Shown here piece after piece: positions 27,153 to 36,560 of a stretch of 64,000 nucleotides of DNA. The notes under the pieces were generated by a model that worked only from the letters and a program-made list of their open reading frames with translations, made no database searches and was not told where the DNA came from. This DNA is from Micromonospora sp. DSM 45708 (lineage in GTDB: Bacteria > Actinomycetota > Actinomycetes > Mycobacteriales > Micromonosporaceae), in NCBI RefSeq assembly GCF_039566955.1, contig NZ_CP154796.1:6944001-7008000 (forward strand), written 5' to 3'. The translations under genes and the position numbers were made by a program. Within the stretch, counting starts at the first letter, position 1, and each line of letters starts with the position of its first letter.

Positions 27153-28346
27153 TCAGACGTACCGCTCCAGGATGGATGCCTCGGCGAGCCGGGACAGGCC
27201 CTCGCGCACGCCCCGGGCGCGGGCGTCGCCCACCCCCTCGACCGCCTGGAGATCCTCCACGGTCGCACCGAGCAGCCGCTGGAGGCTGCCGAAGTGCACC
27301 ACCAGCCGGTCGACCACGGCGGCGGGCAGTCGCGGCACCTTGGCCAGCAGGCGGAACCCGCGCGGGCTGACCGCCGCGTCGAGCGCGTCCGAGGCGGACG
27401 GGTAGCCGATCGCCTTGGCCACCGCCACCAGGTCGATCAGCTCGGTGGCGCTGAGCAGGTCCAGCTCGACCAGCGCCTCGTCGAGCGTGCGCGACTTGCG
27501 GCCGACCGGCAGGTAGTCGCGGATGACCAGGGTGCGGTCGGCGTCCACGCCGGCCATCAGCTCGTCCAGTTGAAGCGCCAGCAGCCGGCCGTCGGTGCCC
27601 AGCTCGACCACGTAGCCGGCGATCTCGTCGGCGATCCGCCGGACCATCTCCAGCCGCTGCACCACGGCCACCGCGTCGCGCACGGTGACCAGGTCCTCGA
27701 TCTCCAGCGCGGAGAGCGTGCCGGAGACCTCGTCCAGCCGGAGCTTGTAACGCTCCAGCGTGGCCAGGGCCTGGTTGGCCCGGGACAGGATCGCCGCCGA
27801 GTCGTCCAGCACGTGCCGCTGACCGTTGACGTAGAGGCTGATGATCCGCATCGACTGGCTGACCGAGATGACCGGGTAGCCGGTCTGTCGGGCCACCCGC
27901 TCGGCGGTGCGGTGCCGGGTGCCGGACTCCTCGGTGGGGATGGACGGATCGGGCATCAGGTGCGCGCCGGCCTGGACGATCCGGGTGCCGTCGCTGGAGA
28001 GCACCACGGCGCCGTCCATCTTGCACAGCTCGCGGACCCGGGTGGCGGAGAACTCCACGTCCATCGGGAAGCCGCCGGTGCAGATCTGCTCGACCACCTT
28101 GTCGTAGCCGAGCACGATCAGCGCGCCGGTGCGACCGCGCAGGATGCGCTCCAGGCCGTCGCGCAGCGCGGTGCCCGGTGCCATCAGGGCGAGATTGGCC
28201 CGCAGCGGGTCGGCGCCGGCCCCGCCGACGCTGCCGGCGACGCTCACGCTGATGGCACGGGTGGGGTTGCCGCTCACGGCGCCGGTGCGGGCGTGCGGCG
28301 TCGCCGTTGCGGGCTTGGTGGCATCGCGGTCGATCGGCACGGGCAC
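27153..28346 (-). CDS. disA: Diadenylate cyclase / DNA integrity scanning protein
   Basis: A 397-residue octameric protein that makes cyclic di-AMP from two ATP and scans DNA. The N-terminal DAC domain shows the catalytic [11 protein letters not shown] (Asp-Gly-Ala) and [13 protein letters not shown] (Arg-His-Arg) motifs. A helical linker follows, then a C-terminal helix-hairpin-helix DNA-binding domain ([20 protein letters not shown], ~360-379). The first ~40 residues are a variable extension; GTG 28346 or GTG 28340 could start it. It lies 136 bp downstream of radA on the same strand, a partnership seen in many Gram-positives, where RadA modulates DisA. Confidence 0.96.
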   Translation of the reverse strand: MPVPIDRDATKPATATPHARTGAVSGNPTRAISVSVAGSVGGAGADPLRANLALMAPGTALRDGLERILRGRTGALIVLGYDKVVEQICTGGFPMDVEFSATRVRELCKMDGAVVLSSDGTRIVQAGAHLMPDPSIPTEESGTRHRTAERVARQTGYPVISVSQSMRIISLYVNGQRHVLDDSAAILSRANQALATLERYKLRLDEVSGTLSALEIEDLVTVRDAVAVVQRLEMVRRIADEIAGYVVELGTDGRLLALQLDELMAGVDADRTLVIRDYLPVGRKSRTLDEALVELDLLSATELIDLVAVAKAIGYPSASDALDAAVSPRGFRLLAKVPRLPAAVVDRLVVHFGSLQRLLGATVEDLQAVEGVGDARARGVREGLSRLAEASILERYV

Positions 28347-28482
28347 AGTCTACGGACTGCGGTGCGGTGGGTGCTCTCGTGGTTACTGTGATGTGTCGTG
28401 ATGTCCGGCTCGGCGGGTCCCCGCCGGGCGGGGTGGCCTGTCCGGAATCGTCCGGCCGCTCCCGGCACGTGACTACGCACTG

Positions 28483-29934
28483 TCACTCCGCCGATGCCCG
28501 GGCAGCCGCCTGGAGCGCCGCCCGCACGTCCGTGACCTCGATCACCCGCATGTGCTCGGGGGCCACGCCGCTGCTGCCGGGGCCGCACCCGGGCGGGACC
28601 AGAGCCAGTCGGAAACCCAGCCGGGCGGCCTCGGCCAGCCGCCGGGGCACCGCGCCGACCCGGCGCACCTCACCGGTGAGCCCGACCTCGCCGATGGCGA
28701 CCAGGTGCGGGTTGAGCGCGAGGTTGAGCCCACCCGACGCCACCGCGAGCGCCACCGCCAGGTCGGCGGCCGGCTCGACCACCCGGATGCCGCCCACCGT
28801 GGCGGCGAAGACCTCGCGGTCGTGCAGCGTCAGCCGTTCGGTGCGGCGCTGGAGCACCGCCAGGACCATGGCCAGCCGGGCGCTGTCGAGACCGGAGACC
28901 GTGCGCCGCGGCGAGCCGGCGACGGTGGCCCCGATGAGCGCCTGCACCTCGGTGACAAGCGCCCGCCGGCCCTCCATGGCCACCGTGACGCAGGTGCCCG
29001 GCACCGGCTCGGAATAGCGGGTCAGGAACAGGCCGGACGGGTCGGCCAGGCTGCTGATGCCGCCCTCGTGCATCTCGAAGCAGCCCACCTCGTCGGCGGC
29101 GCCGAACCGGTTCTTCACGCCGCGCACCATGCGCAGCGAGGAGTGCTTGTCGCCCTCGAAGTGGAGCACCACGTCCACCAGGTGCTCCAGCACCCGGGGG
29201 CCGGCCACCTGGCCGTCCTTGGTGACGTGCCCGACCAGCACGGTGGCGAGGCCCCGCTCCTTGGCCACCGACACCAGCGCCGCGGTGACCGCGCGCACCT
29301 GGGTCACGCCACCGGGCACGCCCTCGGTGCCGGTGGTGGAGATGGTCTGCACCGAGTCGAGCACCAGCAGCCCCGGCTTGACCGCGTCGAGGTGGCCGAG
29401 CACCGCCGCCAGGTCGCTCTCGGCGGCCAGGTAGAGCTGGTCGTGCAGGGTGCCCATCCGCTCGGCCCGCAACCGCACCTGGCTGACCGACTCCTCGCCG
29501 CTGACCACCAGCGACGGGCTGCCGGCCCCGGCCGCCCACTGCTGGGCCACGTCGAGCAGCAGCGTCGACTTGCCGACGCCGGGCTCACCGGCGAGCAGCA
29601 CCACCGCGCCGGGAACCAGCCCGCCGCCGAGCACCCGGTCGAGCTCGCTGACGCCGGTCGGCCGGGCCCGGGCCGGCGCGGCGCTGATGGTGGCGATCGG
29701 CCGGGCCGGCTCGGCCGGCATCCGGGAGCTGACCACCCGGCCGGAGACCAGCGGGCCGGTGACCGTGGACTCGACCACCGAGCCCCACTCGCCGCACTCG
29801 GGGCACCGACCCATCCACTTGGGCGGCTGGTGGCCGCAGGCGTCGCACTCGTAGGCCGGGCGGGGTTCGCGGGCGGCGGCGCGACCGCGGCCGGCGCCGG
29901 CGCGGGACGGGGTCGATCGGGGCGTGGTCACCAC
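28483..29934 (-). CDS. radA: DNA repair protein RadA/Sms
   Basis: A 483-residue RecA-like helicase acting in recombination intermediate processing. It has the N-terminal zinc finger CDACGHQPPKWMGRCPECG (residues ~30-48, C-x2-C...C-x2-C), the ATPase core with Walker A GEPGVGKST (~115-123) and Walker B LLVLDSVQTI, the RadA-specific VKNRFG motif, and a C-terminal Lon-protease-like domain (GGLNLALNPHLVAIGEVGLTG). The start is the GTG at 29934. Confidence 0.97.
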   Translation of the reverse strand: MVTTPRSTPSRAGAGRGRAAAREPRPAYECDACGHQPPKWMGRCPECGEWGSVVESTVTGPLVSGRVVSSRMPAEPARPIATISAAPARARPTGVSELDRVLGGGLVPGAVVLLAGEPGVGKSTLLLDVAQQWAAGAGSPSLVVSGEESVSQVRLRAERMGTLHDQLYLAAESDLAAVLGHLDAVKPGLLVLDSVQTISTTGTEGVPGGVTQVRAVTAALVSVAKERGLATVLVGHVTKDGQVAGPRVLEHLVDVVLHFEGDKHSSLRMVRGVKNRFGAADEVGCFEMHEGGISSLADPSGLFLTRYSEPVPGTCVTVAMEGRRALVTEVQALIGATVAGSPRRTVSGLDSARLAMVLAVLQRRTERLTLHDREVFAATVGGIRVVEPAADLAVALAVASGGLNLALNPHLVAIGEVGLTGEVRRVGAVPRRLAEAARLGFRLALVPPGCGPGSSGVAPEHMRVIEVTDVRAALQAAARASAE

Positions 29935-29980
29935 CGGACGCTATCCGGCCGGTACGACGAACGCCCACCGCCGAGACGAC

Positions 29981-30017
29981 GACACCGCCGCGTGGCGCTG
30001 GCCACCGCGGCGGTGTC
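29981..30017 (-). terminator. Hairpin after the lipoprotein gene
   Basis: GACACCGCCGCG (29981-29992) pairs with CGCGGCGGTGTC (30006-30017), 20 bp beyond the stop at 30037 on the minus strand. Confidence 0.65.
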
Positions 30018-30036
30018 GGACGGAACGGGTACGGCG

Positions 30037-30816
30037 TCAGCCGTGGCTGCCGCCCTCGGTGCCACCCTCTTCGGCGGAGTGCTCGCGCGGGTTGACGATC
30101 TGGGACGGCTGCGCCGGCGGGGTCAGCGGGACACCGATCGGCGCCGGGGTCTTGACCACCTTGCCGTCGCCGAAGTCGAAGGTCAGGTTGACCTGCTGGC
30201 CGACGAGGAGCTTCTGGTTCAGGCCGACGAGCTGGAGGAACCGCGGGTTGCCGTGGTTGAGCTGCGCGTAGCCGAGCGCCGGGATCTCGATCCGAGCGGG
30301 CTGGCCGGCGGGCGCCGACGCGCTCTCGGACGGCGACGCCTCCCCCGACGGCGACGCGCTGGACGAGGCGGACGGCGAGGCGGGCACCTCCAGCGACTGG
30401 CTGGGGGAGGCGCTGGGGTCGGCGGCGGTAGGCGACGCCGACGCCGGCTCGGTCGGCGAGCCGGTCGGGGTGGCCGCGCCGCTGGAGCCGGCCGCGCCGG
30501 TCAGCAGGATCTCGCGGGCGCTGTCGGTGGTGACGGTCACCGTCACCGGGGCCTCGCTGTCGTTGTAGATCACGACGTTCAGCGGCGCGTTCGCACCGGC
30601 CTGGTAGCCCTCCGGGCCGGGGAACTGCACGTAGAGCCCGCGCACCTTGTAGAGGTTGTCAGAGGTCTGGACGTTGACGCCCTGGACCGACGGGATCTTG
30701 TTGGCGGTCTCGGCCACCTGCCCGGCGCCGCACCCGGACAGCAGCAGGCTCGCCGCCGCCGCCGTGCCGGCCAGCAGCAGGGCCGGCCGCCGGGAACCCC
30801 TGATCGAGCGCGTCAC
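30037..30816 (-). CDS. Secreted lipoprotein with Ser/Pro/Ala-rich segment
   Basis: A 259-residue protein. GTG 30816 follows GAGGAGGACCGAC and gives a signal peptide with lipobox LSGC (Cys ~29). Residues 50-110 (VQTSDNLYKVRGLYVQFPGP, LNVVIYNDSEAPVTVTVTT) look like a small beta domain; residues ~120-185 are a Ser/Pro/Ala linker with repeated ASPS units; a second beta segment (IEIPALGYAQLNHGNPRFLQL) ends the protein. It resembles the actinobacterial DUF461/copper-chaperone-like surface lipoproteins only in general layout, so no function is assigned. A TACCCT hexamer on the minus strand at 30899-30894 may be its -10 box. Confidence 0.8.
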   Translation of the reverse strand: MTRSIRGSRRPALLLAGTAAAASLLLSGCGAGQVAETANKIPSVQGVNVQTSDNLYKVRGLYVQFPGPEGYQAGANAPLNVVIYNDSEAPVTVTVTTDSAREILLTGAAGSSGAATPTGSPTEPASASPTAADPSASPSQSLEVPASPSASSSASPSGEASPSESASAPAGQPARIEIPALGYAQLNHGNPRFLQLVGLNQKLLVGQQVNLTFDFGDGKVVKTPAPIGVPLTPPAQPSQIVNPREHSAEEGGTEGGSHG

Positions 30817-30958
30817 GTCGGTCCTCCTCGTCACGATCCCCGCCCGGTCGACCCCCGGACACGGGGTGGCCATACCCGCGCAGACCGCGCTCCAGGGTAG
30901 TTGGAGCTGATCGAGGCCCGCACGCGGACCCGGCAATGCCACCTTCGGCGGCGACGGC

Positions 30959-31798
30959 TCAGACCACCCGGCCGTTCGCCACCAGCAGCACCACATCGAT
31001 GAGCGCCACCACCAGCACCGCCCGGAAGGCGGCCACCGGCCGGCCGCCGGTCCCGGTGGCGGCGCGCCCGGCGTACCAACCGATGGCCGGCACCGCGACG
31101 GCGGCGGCGACCGCCGCCAGGCCGGTCCACGACGGCGGCCCGGGCGGACCGAGGACCAGCGCGACGGTGGCGGCGAGGAGCAGCCCGGCGGCGGCCAGTC
31201 GGCTGCCCGCGGGGCCCAGCCGGTGGGGCAGCCCACGCACCCCGGTCCGGGCGTCGTCGGCCAGGTCGGGCAGCACGTTCGCGAAGTGCGCCCCGGCACC
31301 CAGCAGCGCGGCGGCGGCCACCAGCCAGGCCGGCGGCGCGGCCGGGCCGGGCCGGGCCAGCACCACGAACGCGGGCAGCGCGCCGAACGAGACCGCGTAG
31401 GGCAGCACCGACACCGCCGTGGACTTCAACGGCTTGTTGTAGAGCAACGCGGAGACCAGCCCCAACGTGGCGCAGGCCGCCGCGGCCGGGCCGCCGGTCA
31501 GCGCCAGCAGCGGGGTGGCGACGGCGGCCACCGCGGTGGCCCGGGCCAGCGTCGGGCGGGCGACCGCGCCGGTGGTCACCGGCTTGTCGGTACGCCCCAC
31601 CGCGGCGTCCCGGTCGGCGTCGACCAGGTCGTTGTTCCAGCCGACGGCGAGCTGGCTGGCCAGCACCGTCAGCGCCACCGTCGCCACCCCGACGGGGGTG
31701 TGCCCGACGCCGGCGGCGAGCAGCGCGGCGACCACGACGACCGCCACGGCCGGCTCCGGATGACTCGCTCTGACCAGCCCTAACACCCGCGTCGACAT
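30959..31798 (-). CDS. UbiA-family prenyltransferase (AgqD-like)
   Basis: A 279-residue integral membrane enzyme with about eight helices. The first Asp-rich motif is NDLVDADRDAAVGRTDKP (residues ~54-71), fitting NDxxDxxxD of UbiA enzymes that bind prenyl diphosphate through Mg2+; the second is DLADDARTG (~190). LYNKPLKST lies between them. It is divergent from the methyltransferase-flavoprotein-PKS genes across 45 bp. From memory, the agq cluster of Actinoplanes missouriensis contains a UbiA enzyme that prenylates a type III PKS-derived phenol; that role is inferred here. Confidence 0.87.
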   Translation of the reverse strand: MSTRVLGLVRASHPEPAVAVVVVAALLAAGVGHTPVGVATVALTVLASQLAVGWNNDLVDADRDAAVGRTDKPVTTGAVARPTLARATAVAAVATPLLALTGGPAAAACATLGLVSALLYNKPLKSTAVSVLPYAVSFGALPAFVVLARPGPAAPPAWLVAAAALLGAGAHFANVLPDLADDARTGVRGLPHRLGPAGSRLAAAGLLLAATVALVLGPPGPPSWTGLAAVAAAVAVPAIGWYAGRAATGTGGRPVAAFRAVLVVALIDVVLLVANGRVV

Positions 31799-31843
31799 AA
31801 GGGAAGTCTGGTCGTTACCGGGGAGTCGTGCCACGCTCGGTCC

Positions 31844-32599
31844 ATGCCCGAAGCGTCGCCGGTGCCCAGCCCGCACCGGGCGCTGTCCCCGAACGACCCC
31901 CGGCAGTACGACGACCTGGCCGGCGAGTGGTGGCGGCCCGACGGCGCGTTCGCCATGCTGCACTGGCTGGCCCGCGCCCGCGCCGCCCTGGTGCCACCGG
32001 CGTCCACCCGGGACGATCTGCTGGTCGACCTCGGCTGCGGGGCCGGGCTGCTGGCGCCGCACCTGGCCGGCAAGGGCTACCGGCACGTCGGTGTGGATCT
32101 GACCCGCTCCGCGCTCGACCAGGCCGCCGCGCACGGCGTGACGGTGCTCCAGGGCGACGCCACCGCCGTGCCGCTGGCCGACGGCTGCGCCGCCGTGGTC
32201 TCCGCCGGCGAGCTGCTGGAGCACGTGCCGGACTGGCGGCGGGCGGTGGCCGAGGCGTGCCGGTTGCTGCGACCCGGCGGGCTGCTGGTGCTGGACACGC
32301 TCAACGACACGCTGCTGGCCCGGCTGGTCGCGGTGGAGTTGGGCGAGCGGCTGCCGACCGTGCCGCGCGGCATCCACGACCACCGGCTGTTCGTGGACGC
32401 CCGCGCGCTGGTCGCCGAGTGTGCCCGGCACGGCGTGTCGTTGCGCCTGCGCGGGGTCCGGCCGGAGCTGGGCGGCACGCTGGCCTGGTTGCTGCGCCGG
32501 TGGCGGGGCGGTGACCGTCCGGTGCGGACGGAGCCGCGCATCGTGCCGACGCGGTCGACCGCGGTGCTCTACCAGGGCAGTGGACGCCGGCGCGGATAG
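31844..32599 (+). CDS. UbiG-like SAM-dependent methyltransferase (AgqB-like)
   Basis: A 251-residue methyltransferase with the UbiG-type N-terminal pattern YDDLAGEWWRPDGAFAMLHW (residues 23-42) and motif I VDLGCGAGLLAPHLA (~62-76); ELLEHVPDWRRAVAEACRLLRPGG is also typical. UbiG enzymes O-methylate polyprenyl phenols; here the likely substrate is a phenolic lipid made by the PKS two genes downstream. ATG 31844 fits. The next gene starts 41 bp later. Confidence 0.87.
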   Translation: MPEASPVPSPHRALSPNDPRQYDDLAGEWWRPDGAFAMLHWLARARAALVPPASTRDDLLVDLGCGAGLLAPHLAGKGYRHVGVDLTRSALDQAAAHGVTVLQGDATAVPLADGCAAVVSAGELLEHVPDWRRAVAEACRLLRPGGLLVLDTLNDTLLARLVAVELGERLPTVPRGIHDHRLFVDARALVAECARHGVSLRLRGVRPELGGTLAWLLRRWRGGDRPVRTEPRIVPTRSTAVLYQGSGRRRG

Positions 32600-32640
32600 C
32601 CGAGGTCACCGGGGGTAAGGGACGCCGAGAAGGGGGCGAC

Positions 32641-33807
32641 ATGACCGTGTACGCGCTGGAGGCGGCCCGCCGGTTGGCGCCGCGACTGGCCGCCCGGGCG
32701 GCCGGGCACGACCGGGACGGCTCGTTCCCGGTGGACGACTTCGCCGACCTTCGCCAGGCCGGCCTGTTCGGCCTGATGGTCCCGCGCGAGCTGGGCGGGC
32801 AGGGGGCGACCTTCGCCGAGTACGCCGCCGTCGCCACCGAACTGGCCCGGGGCAACGGGGCCACCGCGCTGGTGTTCAACATGCACGCCTCGGTCACCGG
32901 GGCGCTGGGCGCGGTGACCGAGGAACTGGCCGAGGCGCTCGGCGTACCGGAGGAGGCGCTCGCCGCCCGCGACCGGCTGTTGCGCGCGGCGGCCGACGGC
33001 GCCTGGTACGCGGTGGCGATGAGCGAGCGCGGGGCCGGCGCGCGGTTGTCCCAGCTCAGCACCGTCTACGAACCGGTCGACGGCGGTTGGCACCTCAAGG
33101 GCGCCAAGACGTTCTGCTCGGGTGCCGGCCACCCGGACGGCTACCTGGTGGCCGCGCGCAGCGCCACCGACCAGTCGGTGGTCTCCCAGTTCCTGGTCCC
33201 GGCCGGGGAGGGGATCACGGTCGAGCCGACCTGGGACTCGCTCGGGATGCGCGCCACCTCCTCGCACGACCTGCACCTGGACGTGACCGTGCCGGCCGAC
33301 CGGCTGCTCGGCGGCGTGGAGGGGTTGGCGCTGGTGGTGGCCCAGCTCATGCCGCACTGGCTGGTGGCCAGCTACGCCGCCGTCTACGTCGGGGTGGCCC
33401 GGGCCGCGATCGACGCCGCCGCCGAGCACCTGAACACCCGCGGCCTGGCCGGCCTGCCGGCGGTCCGGGCCCGGCTGGGCCGGGCGGACGCGGCCACGGC
33501 CGCCGCCGAGCTGGTGGTCGCCGAGGCGGCCCGCCGGGTCGACGAGGAACCCGGCTCCGCCGAGACGAACCGCTGGGTGTGGCGGGCCAAGCTGCTGGCC
33601 GGCACCACGGCGGCCGACGTGGCGGCGTCCATGCTGGAGGCGGCCGGCACGTCGGCGACCCGCCGCGGTCATCCGTTGGAGCGCCTCTACCGGGACGCCC
33701 GGTGCGGCTCGCTGCACCCGGCCACCTCCGACGTGTGCGCCGACTGGCTCGGCATCGCCGCGCTCGGCGGCGACCCGGACCGGGACAGCGCGGTCCCTCG
33801 TTGGTAA
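32641..33807 (+). CDS. Acyl-CoA-dehydrogenase-fold flavoprotein, putative hydroxylase
   Basis: A 388-residue protein with the three-domain acyl-CoA dehydrogenase fold: N-terminal helices (ADLRQAGLFGLMVPRELGGQ), a central beta domain (YAVAMSERGAGARLSQLSTV, GAKTFCSGAGHPDGYLVAAR) and a C-terminal four-helix bundle. The catalytic Glu of true acyl-CoA dehydrogenases is not evident, and the family includes flavin-dependent monooxygenases (HpaB/DszC group). In the presumed agq-like pathway an oxygenase converting the resorcinol to a hydroquinone is needed, and this is the candidate. The start is ATG 32641 after GAGAAGGGGGCGAC. Confidence 0.8.
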   Translation: MTVYALEAARRLAPRLAARAAGHDRDGSFPVDDFADLRQAGLFGLMVPRELGGQGATFAEYAAVATELARGNGATALVFNMHASVTGALGAVTEELAEALGVPEEALAARDRLLRAAADGAWYAVAMSERGAGARLSQLSTVYEPVDGGWHLKGAKTFCSGAGHPDGYLVAARSATDQSVVSQFLVPAGEGITVEPTWDSLGMRATSSHDLHLDVTVPADRLLGGVEGLALVVAQLMPHWLVASYAAVYVGVARAAIDAAAEHLNTRGLAGLPAVRARLGRADAATAAAELVVAEAARRVDEEPGSAETNRWVWRAKLLAGTTAADVAASMLEAAGTSATRRGHPLERLYRDARCGSLHPATSDVCADWLGIAALGGDPDRDSAVPRW

Positions 33808-33854
33808 GCCGGAGTTCGACGGCCGCAGGACTGAGCGAAGCTGAGGTGGGGGAC

Positions 33855-34904
33855 GTGGGCGTACCGGTGATCGCGGGTCTGGGCATGGCGCTACCGCCGG
33901 GCACCGCGCAGGACGAGCTGTGGACGGGTTTCTTCGAGAAGCACTTCTCGGGCACCACGCGGGTGCTGGCCGAGAAGATCTTCGCCAACTCCGGGGTGAC
34001 CCGGCGGCAGGCGGCGGTGAATCCGCTGCTGGAGGACGTCTCGGAGTGGCCGACCGAGCGCCGGATGCGCCGTTACCAGGTCGAGGCGTTGCCGCTCGGG
34101 AAGGAGGCGGTCAGCCGCGCGCTCACCGCCGCCGGCCTGGACGCCGGCGACGTCGGGCTGTTCGTGGTCTGCTCCTGCACCGGTTACGCGACGCCCGGCC
34201 TGGACATCCTGCTGGCCCGTGACCTCGGCATGGCCCCGGACACCCAGCGCATGTTCGTCGGGCACATGGGGTGCTACGCGGCGCTGCCGGGGCTCGGCGC
34301 GGCGAGTGACTTCGTCACCGCCCGGGGGCGGCCGGCGCTGCTGCTCTGCGCGGAGCTGACCAGCCTGCACATCCAGCCACCGGGCGCCCGGGTGGACACC
34401 CAGCAGATCGTCTCGCACGCGTTGTTCTCGGATGCCGCGGTCGCCGCCGTGGTCGTCCCGGGCGGCCCGGGGTACGCGTTGCGCGAGGTCACCTCCGTCA
34501 CCGACACCTCCACCGCCGACCACATGACCTGGGACGTCACCGACACCGGCTTCCGGATGGGGCTGTCGCCGAAGGTGCCGAAGGTGCTGTCCCGGTTCGT
34601 CCGTGACCTGGTGGACGACCTGCTGGCCCGGCACGGCTGCGACCGGTCCGGGGTGGACGGCTGGGCGGTGCACCCGGGTGGTCCACGGATCCTCAACGTG
34701 GTGGAGCGCGAGCTGGATCTCCCGCCGACGGCGCTGGCGGCGTCCCGGGAGACGCTGGCCGAGCACGGCAACTGCTCGTCCCCGACGGTGCTGCTGATCC
34801 TGGACCGGCTGAGTCGTGCCCAGCCGCCGCCGCGCCGGGTGGTGATGCTCGCGTTCGGGCCGGGGCTGACGCTCTACGCGGCGTTGCTGGAGCGCACGGG
34901 CTGA
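33855..34904 (+). CDS. Type III polyketide synthase (AgqA-like)
   Basis: A 349-residue chalcone/stilbene synthase-fold enzyme building alkylresorcinol- or alkylpyrone-type phenolic lipids from fatty acyl-CoA and malonyl-CoA. The catalytic triad is Cys140 (FVGHMGCYAALPGL), His273 (WAVHPGGPRIL) and Asn306 (GNCSSPTV); the C-terminal GFG-loop equivalent is LAFGPGLTL. GAGG 8 nt before GTG 33855 supports that start; GTG 33846 is in frame too. Cluster content (UbiA, methyltransferase, flavoprotein) matches, as I recall it, the agq cluster for alkyl-O-dihydrogeranyl-methoxyhydroquinones. Confidence 0.93.
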   Translation: MGVPVIAGLGMALPPGTAQDELWTGFFEKHFSGTTRVLAEKIFANSGVTRRQAAVNPLLEDVSEWPTERRMRRYQVEALPLGKEAVSRALTAAGLDAGDVGLFVVCSCTGYATPGLDILLARDLGMAPDTQRMFVGHMGCYAALPGLGAASDFVTARGRPALLLCAELTSLHIQPPGARVDTQQIVSHALFSDAAVAAVVVPGGPGYALREVTSVTDTSTADHMTWDVTDTGFRMGLSPKVPKVLSRFVRDLVDDLLARHGCDRSGVDGWAVHPGGPRILNVVERELDLPPTALAASRETLAEHGNCSSPTVLLILDRLSRAQPPPRRVVMLAFGPGLTLYAALLERTG

Positions 34905-34937
34905 CGGGGTCGCCGTCGCGTCGATACGCTGCCCGGC

Positions 34938-35543
34938 ATGGCCTCGGAGGAGCGGTTCCGGGCGGCGATGCTGGTCGGGCTGACCGTGTCGGCGTTGGCG
35001 CTCGGCGCGTGGTGGTGGCGGTCGGCGACGCCGTGGTTGGACACGACCGTCGGCCCCTCCGCCGACGACCGCGTCCGGTCCCGCGTCGATCTCGACGCCA
35101 GGACCGCGCCGGTGCTGCCGGAGCAGCCGGTCGGTCGGGGTTCGGTGGTGGTCGAGGTCGATCCCCGCACCGGCGAGGTGCGCCCGGGGCCGGGCCGTCC
35201 GGTGGTGGTCGACGTGGAGCCCGACGGCGGGACGCGCCAGGGGGACGTGTCGCACGTGGTGTGGCGGGAGACGTCCCGGCTGATGCCGGGTGGCCCGCCG
35301 GTCGTGCGGCAGGCGAATCCGTCCCGGGACGACGGGTACCGGCTGTCGGTGAGCTGCTCCGGCGACGGGGCCGTCTCGATGACGGTGACCGGGGCCGGTT
35401 CCAACGGCGTGGAGCGGGTGATGGGCTGCGGTGACCGGGTGAGCGTCTCGCTCCTGGGCGGCACGGGCGCGCCGGTGTGGGTGCGGTTCGTCGCGGTACG
35501 GGGCGAGATCGAGCTGGACGCGCGGATGGAGGCGCTCTACTAG
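34938..35543 (+). CDS. Hypothetical signal-anchored protein, 201 aa
   Basis: ATG 34938 opens a protein with one N-terminal hydrophobic segment (AAMLVGLTVSALALGAWWW, residues 9-27) and no other. The rest is exported, rich in Val, Gly, Asp and Arg, and probably beta-stranded (GRGSVVVEVDPRTGEVRPGP, RPVVVDVEPDGG), with a Cys pair (SCSGDG, MGCGD). I do not recognise the family. It follows the PKS gene by 33 bp on the same strand but lacks any feature of an enzyme of that pathway. Confidence 0.65.
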   Translation: MASEERFRAAMLVGLTVSALALGAWWWRSATPWLDTTVGPSADDRVRSRVDLDARTAPVLPEQPVGRGSVVVEVDPRTGEVRPGPGRPVVVDVEPDGGTRQGDVSHVVWRETSRLMPGGPPVVRQANPSRDDGYRLSVSCSGDGAVSMTVTGAGSNGVERVMGCGDRVSVSLLGGTGAPVWVRFVAVRGEIELDARMEALY

Positions 35544-35549
35544 CCGGGT

Positions 35550-36230
35550 TCAGCCGGCCAACCGGGCCAGGTCGGCCCGGTAGTCCGCCGTCGGCCCCAG
35601 TTCCGGCACCAGGCGCACGAGCGTGCCCCGTCGGTCCACGAGCAGCGCGGTGGCGGTGCCCGGACGGGCCGAGAGGTGCAGGTAGGAGCGCAGGCCGCCG
35701 GCCGGGTCGCCGAGCGGTCGTACGCCGGTCGCGGTGGCGGGTCCGGCGCGGCGGCCCTCGGTCACGGTGACCACGGTGACGCCGGCGGGCGCGGTGGCCG
35801 CCGCCGCGCCGACCTGCTCGGCGCAGGCGCAGGCGTCGACCAAAATGATCATGGCGGGGAGCAGGCCGCGCAGCGGCACCGGCGTGTCGTCGGCGCCGAC
35901 CAGGTCGAGCGCGGGCAGCGGGCCGATCGCCGCCGGGGTGGACCGGGGCAGCACCGTCGGCGCGCCGGTGGTGCGGTGGGGTCGCGGCCAGGTGACGGCG
36001 GCCAACCCGGCGAGCGTGATCAACACCGAGGCCAGCAGCGCCAGCAGCGGGCGCGCGAACCGGGCCGGGCGTGCGTGGTGGCGGGGGTCGCGGCGCAGCT
36101 CGCGGCGGATCTGCCGGGCCTCGTCGGCGAGCGCCGAGGCGTCGTCGGGCACGACGACCCGGCCCCACTCCGGGGGCAGCCCCGGCAGGCCGTCCGCCGG
36201 CCCCTGGCCGTCAGCGTCAGGCACGCCCAT
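35550..36230 (-). CDS. Membrane-anchored thioredoxin-like protein
   Basis: A 226-residue protein from ATG 36230; longer upstream frames overlap the carD leader. The cytosolic N-terminus (~60 residues with RQIRRELRRDP) is followed by one transmembrane helix (LLALLASVLITLAGLAAVTW) and an exported domain. That domain has a thioredoxin-like pattern: LPALDLVGADDTPVPLRGLLPAMIILVDACACAEQV, in which a Cys-x-Cys replaces the usual CxxC, then VVTVTEG and ALLVDRRGTLVRLV. Redox activity is plausible but unproven. It is convergent with the preceding gene, 6 bp apart. Confidence 0.7.
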   Translation of the reverse strand: MGVPDADGQGPADGLPGLPPEWGRVVVPDDASALADEARQIRRELRRDPRHHARPARFARPLLALLASVLITLAGLAAVTWPRPHRTTGAPTVLPRSTPAAIGPLPALDLVGADDTPVPLRGLLPAMIILVDACACAEQVGAAAATAPAGVTVVTVTEGRRAGPATATGVRPLGDPAGGLRSYLHLSARPGTATALLVDRRGTLVRLVPELGPTADYRADLARLAG

Positions 36231-36560
36231 CGGACCCCCAGGAACGTCTCGGCGAGCGGACGTCACGTCCTCCACCAGCGTCCCGCACCGGGGGCCGTAC
36301 CGCCACACCTGGGCACGGGTGGAGTTACGGAGCTACCATGGAAGAAGCGCATTGCCCTAGATCTGTTCGCTCCGGTCGTTGCCCGTACCGGGTTGTTATT
36401 TGTTCGTCACGGAGCGTGGCTAAACCATCGTCTTGGCCTCCTGTCAAGCCGAAGAAATACCTCTCACAGGGCCCCTGAGCTGCGCCAACGATCAGGACAG
36501 CGGTGAGACATCGGTGCCTGAGCGTGTTACCCTAGACACAGCGAAAGGGGTTTCGAACCT
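36231..36560 (+). other. Intergenic region upstream of carD (330 bp)
   Basis: No gene is supported here. The segment 36340-36480 is AT-richer than the surroundings and may hold further promoter or leader sequence; the promoter nearest carD is listed separately. A short open frame crossing into carD is a shadow. Confidence 0.5.
36505..36533 (+). promoter_or_regulatory. Promoter of carD
   Basis: GAGACA (36505-36510), 17-bp spacer, TACCCT (36528-36533), 27 bp before the ATG; a purine-rich GAAAGGGG serves as the ribosome binding site. Confidence 0.5.
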
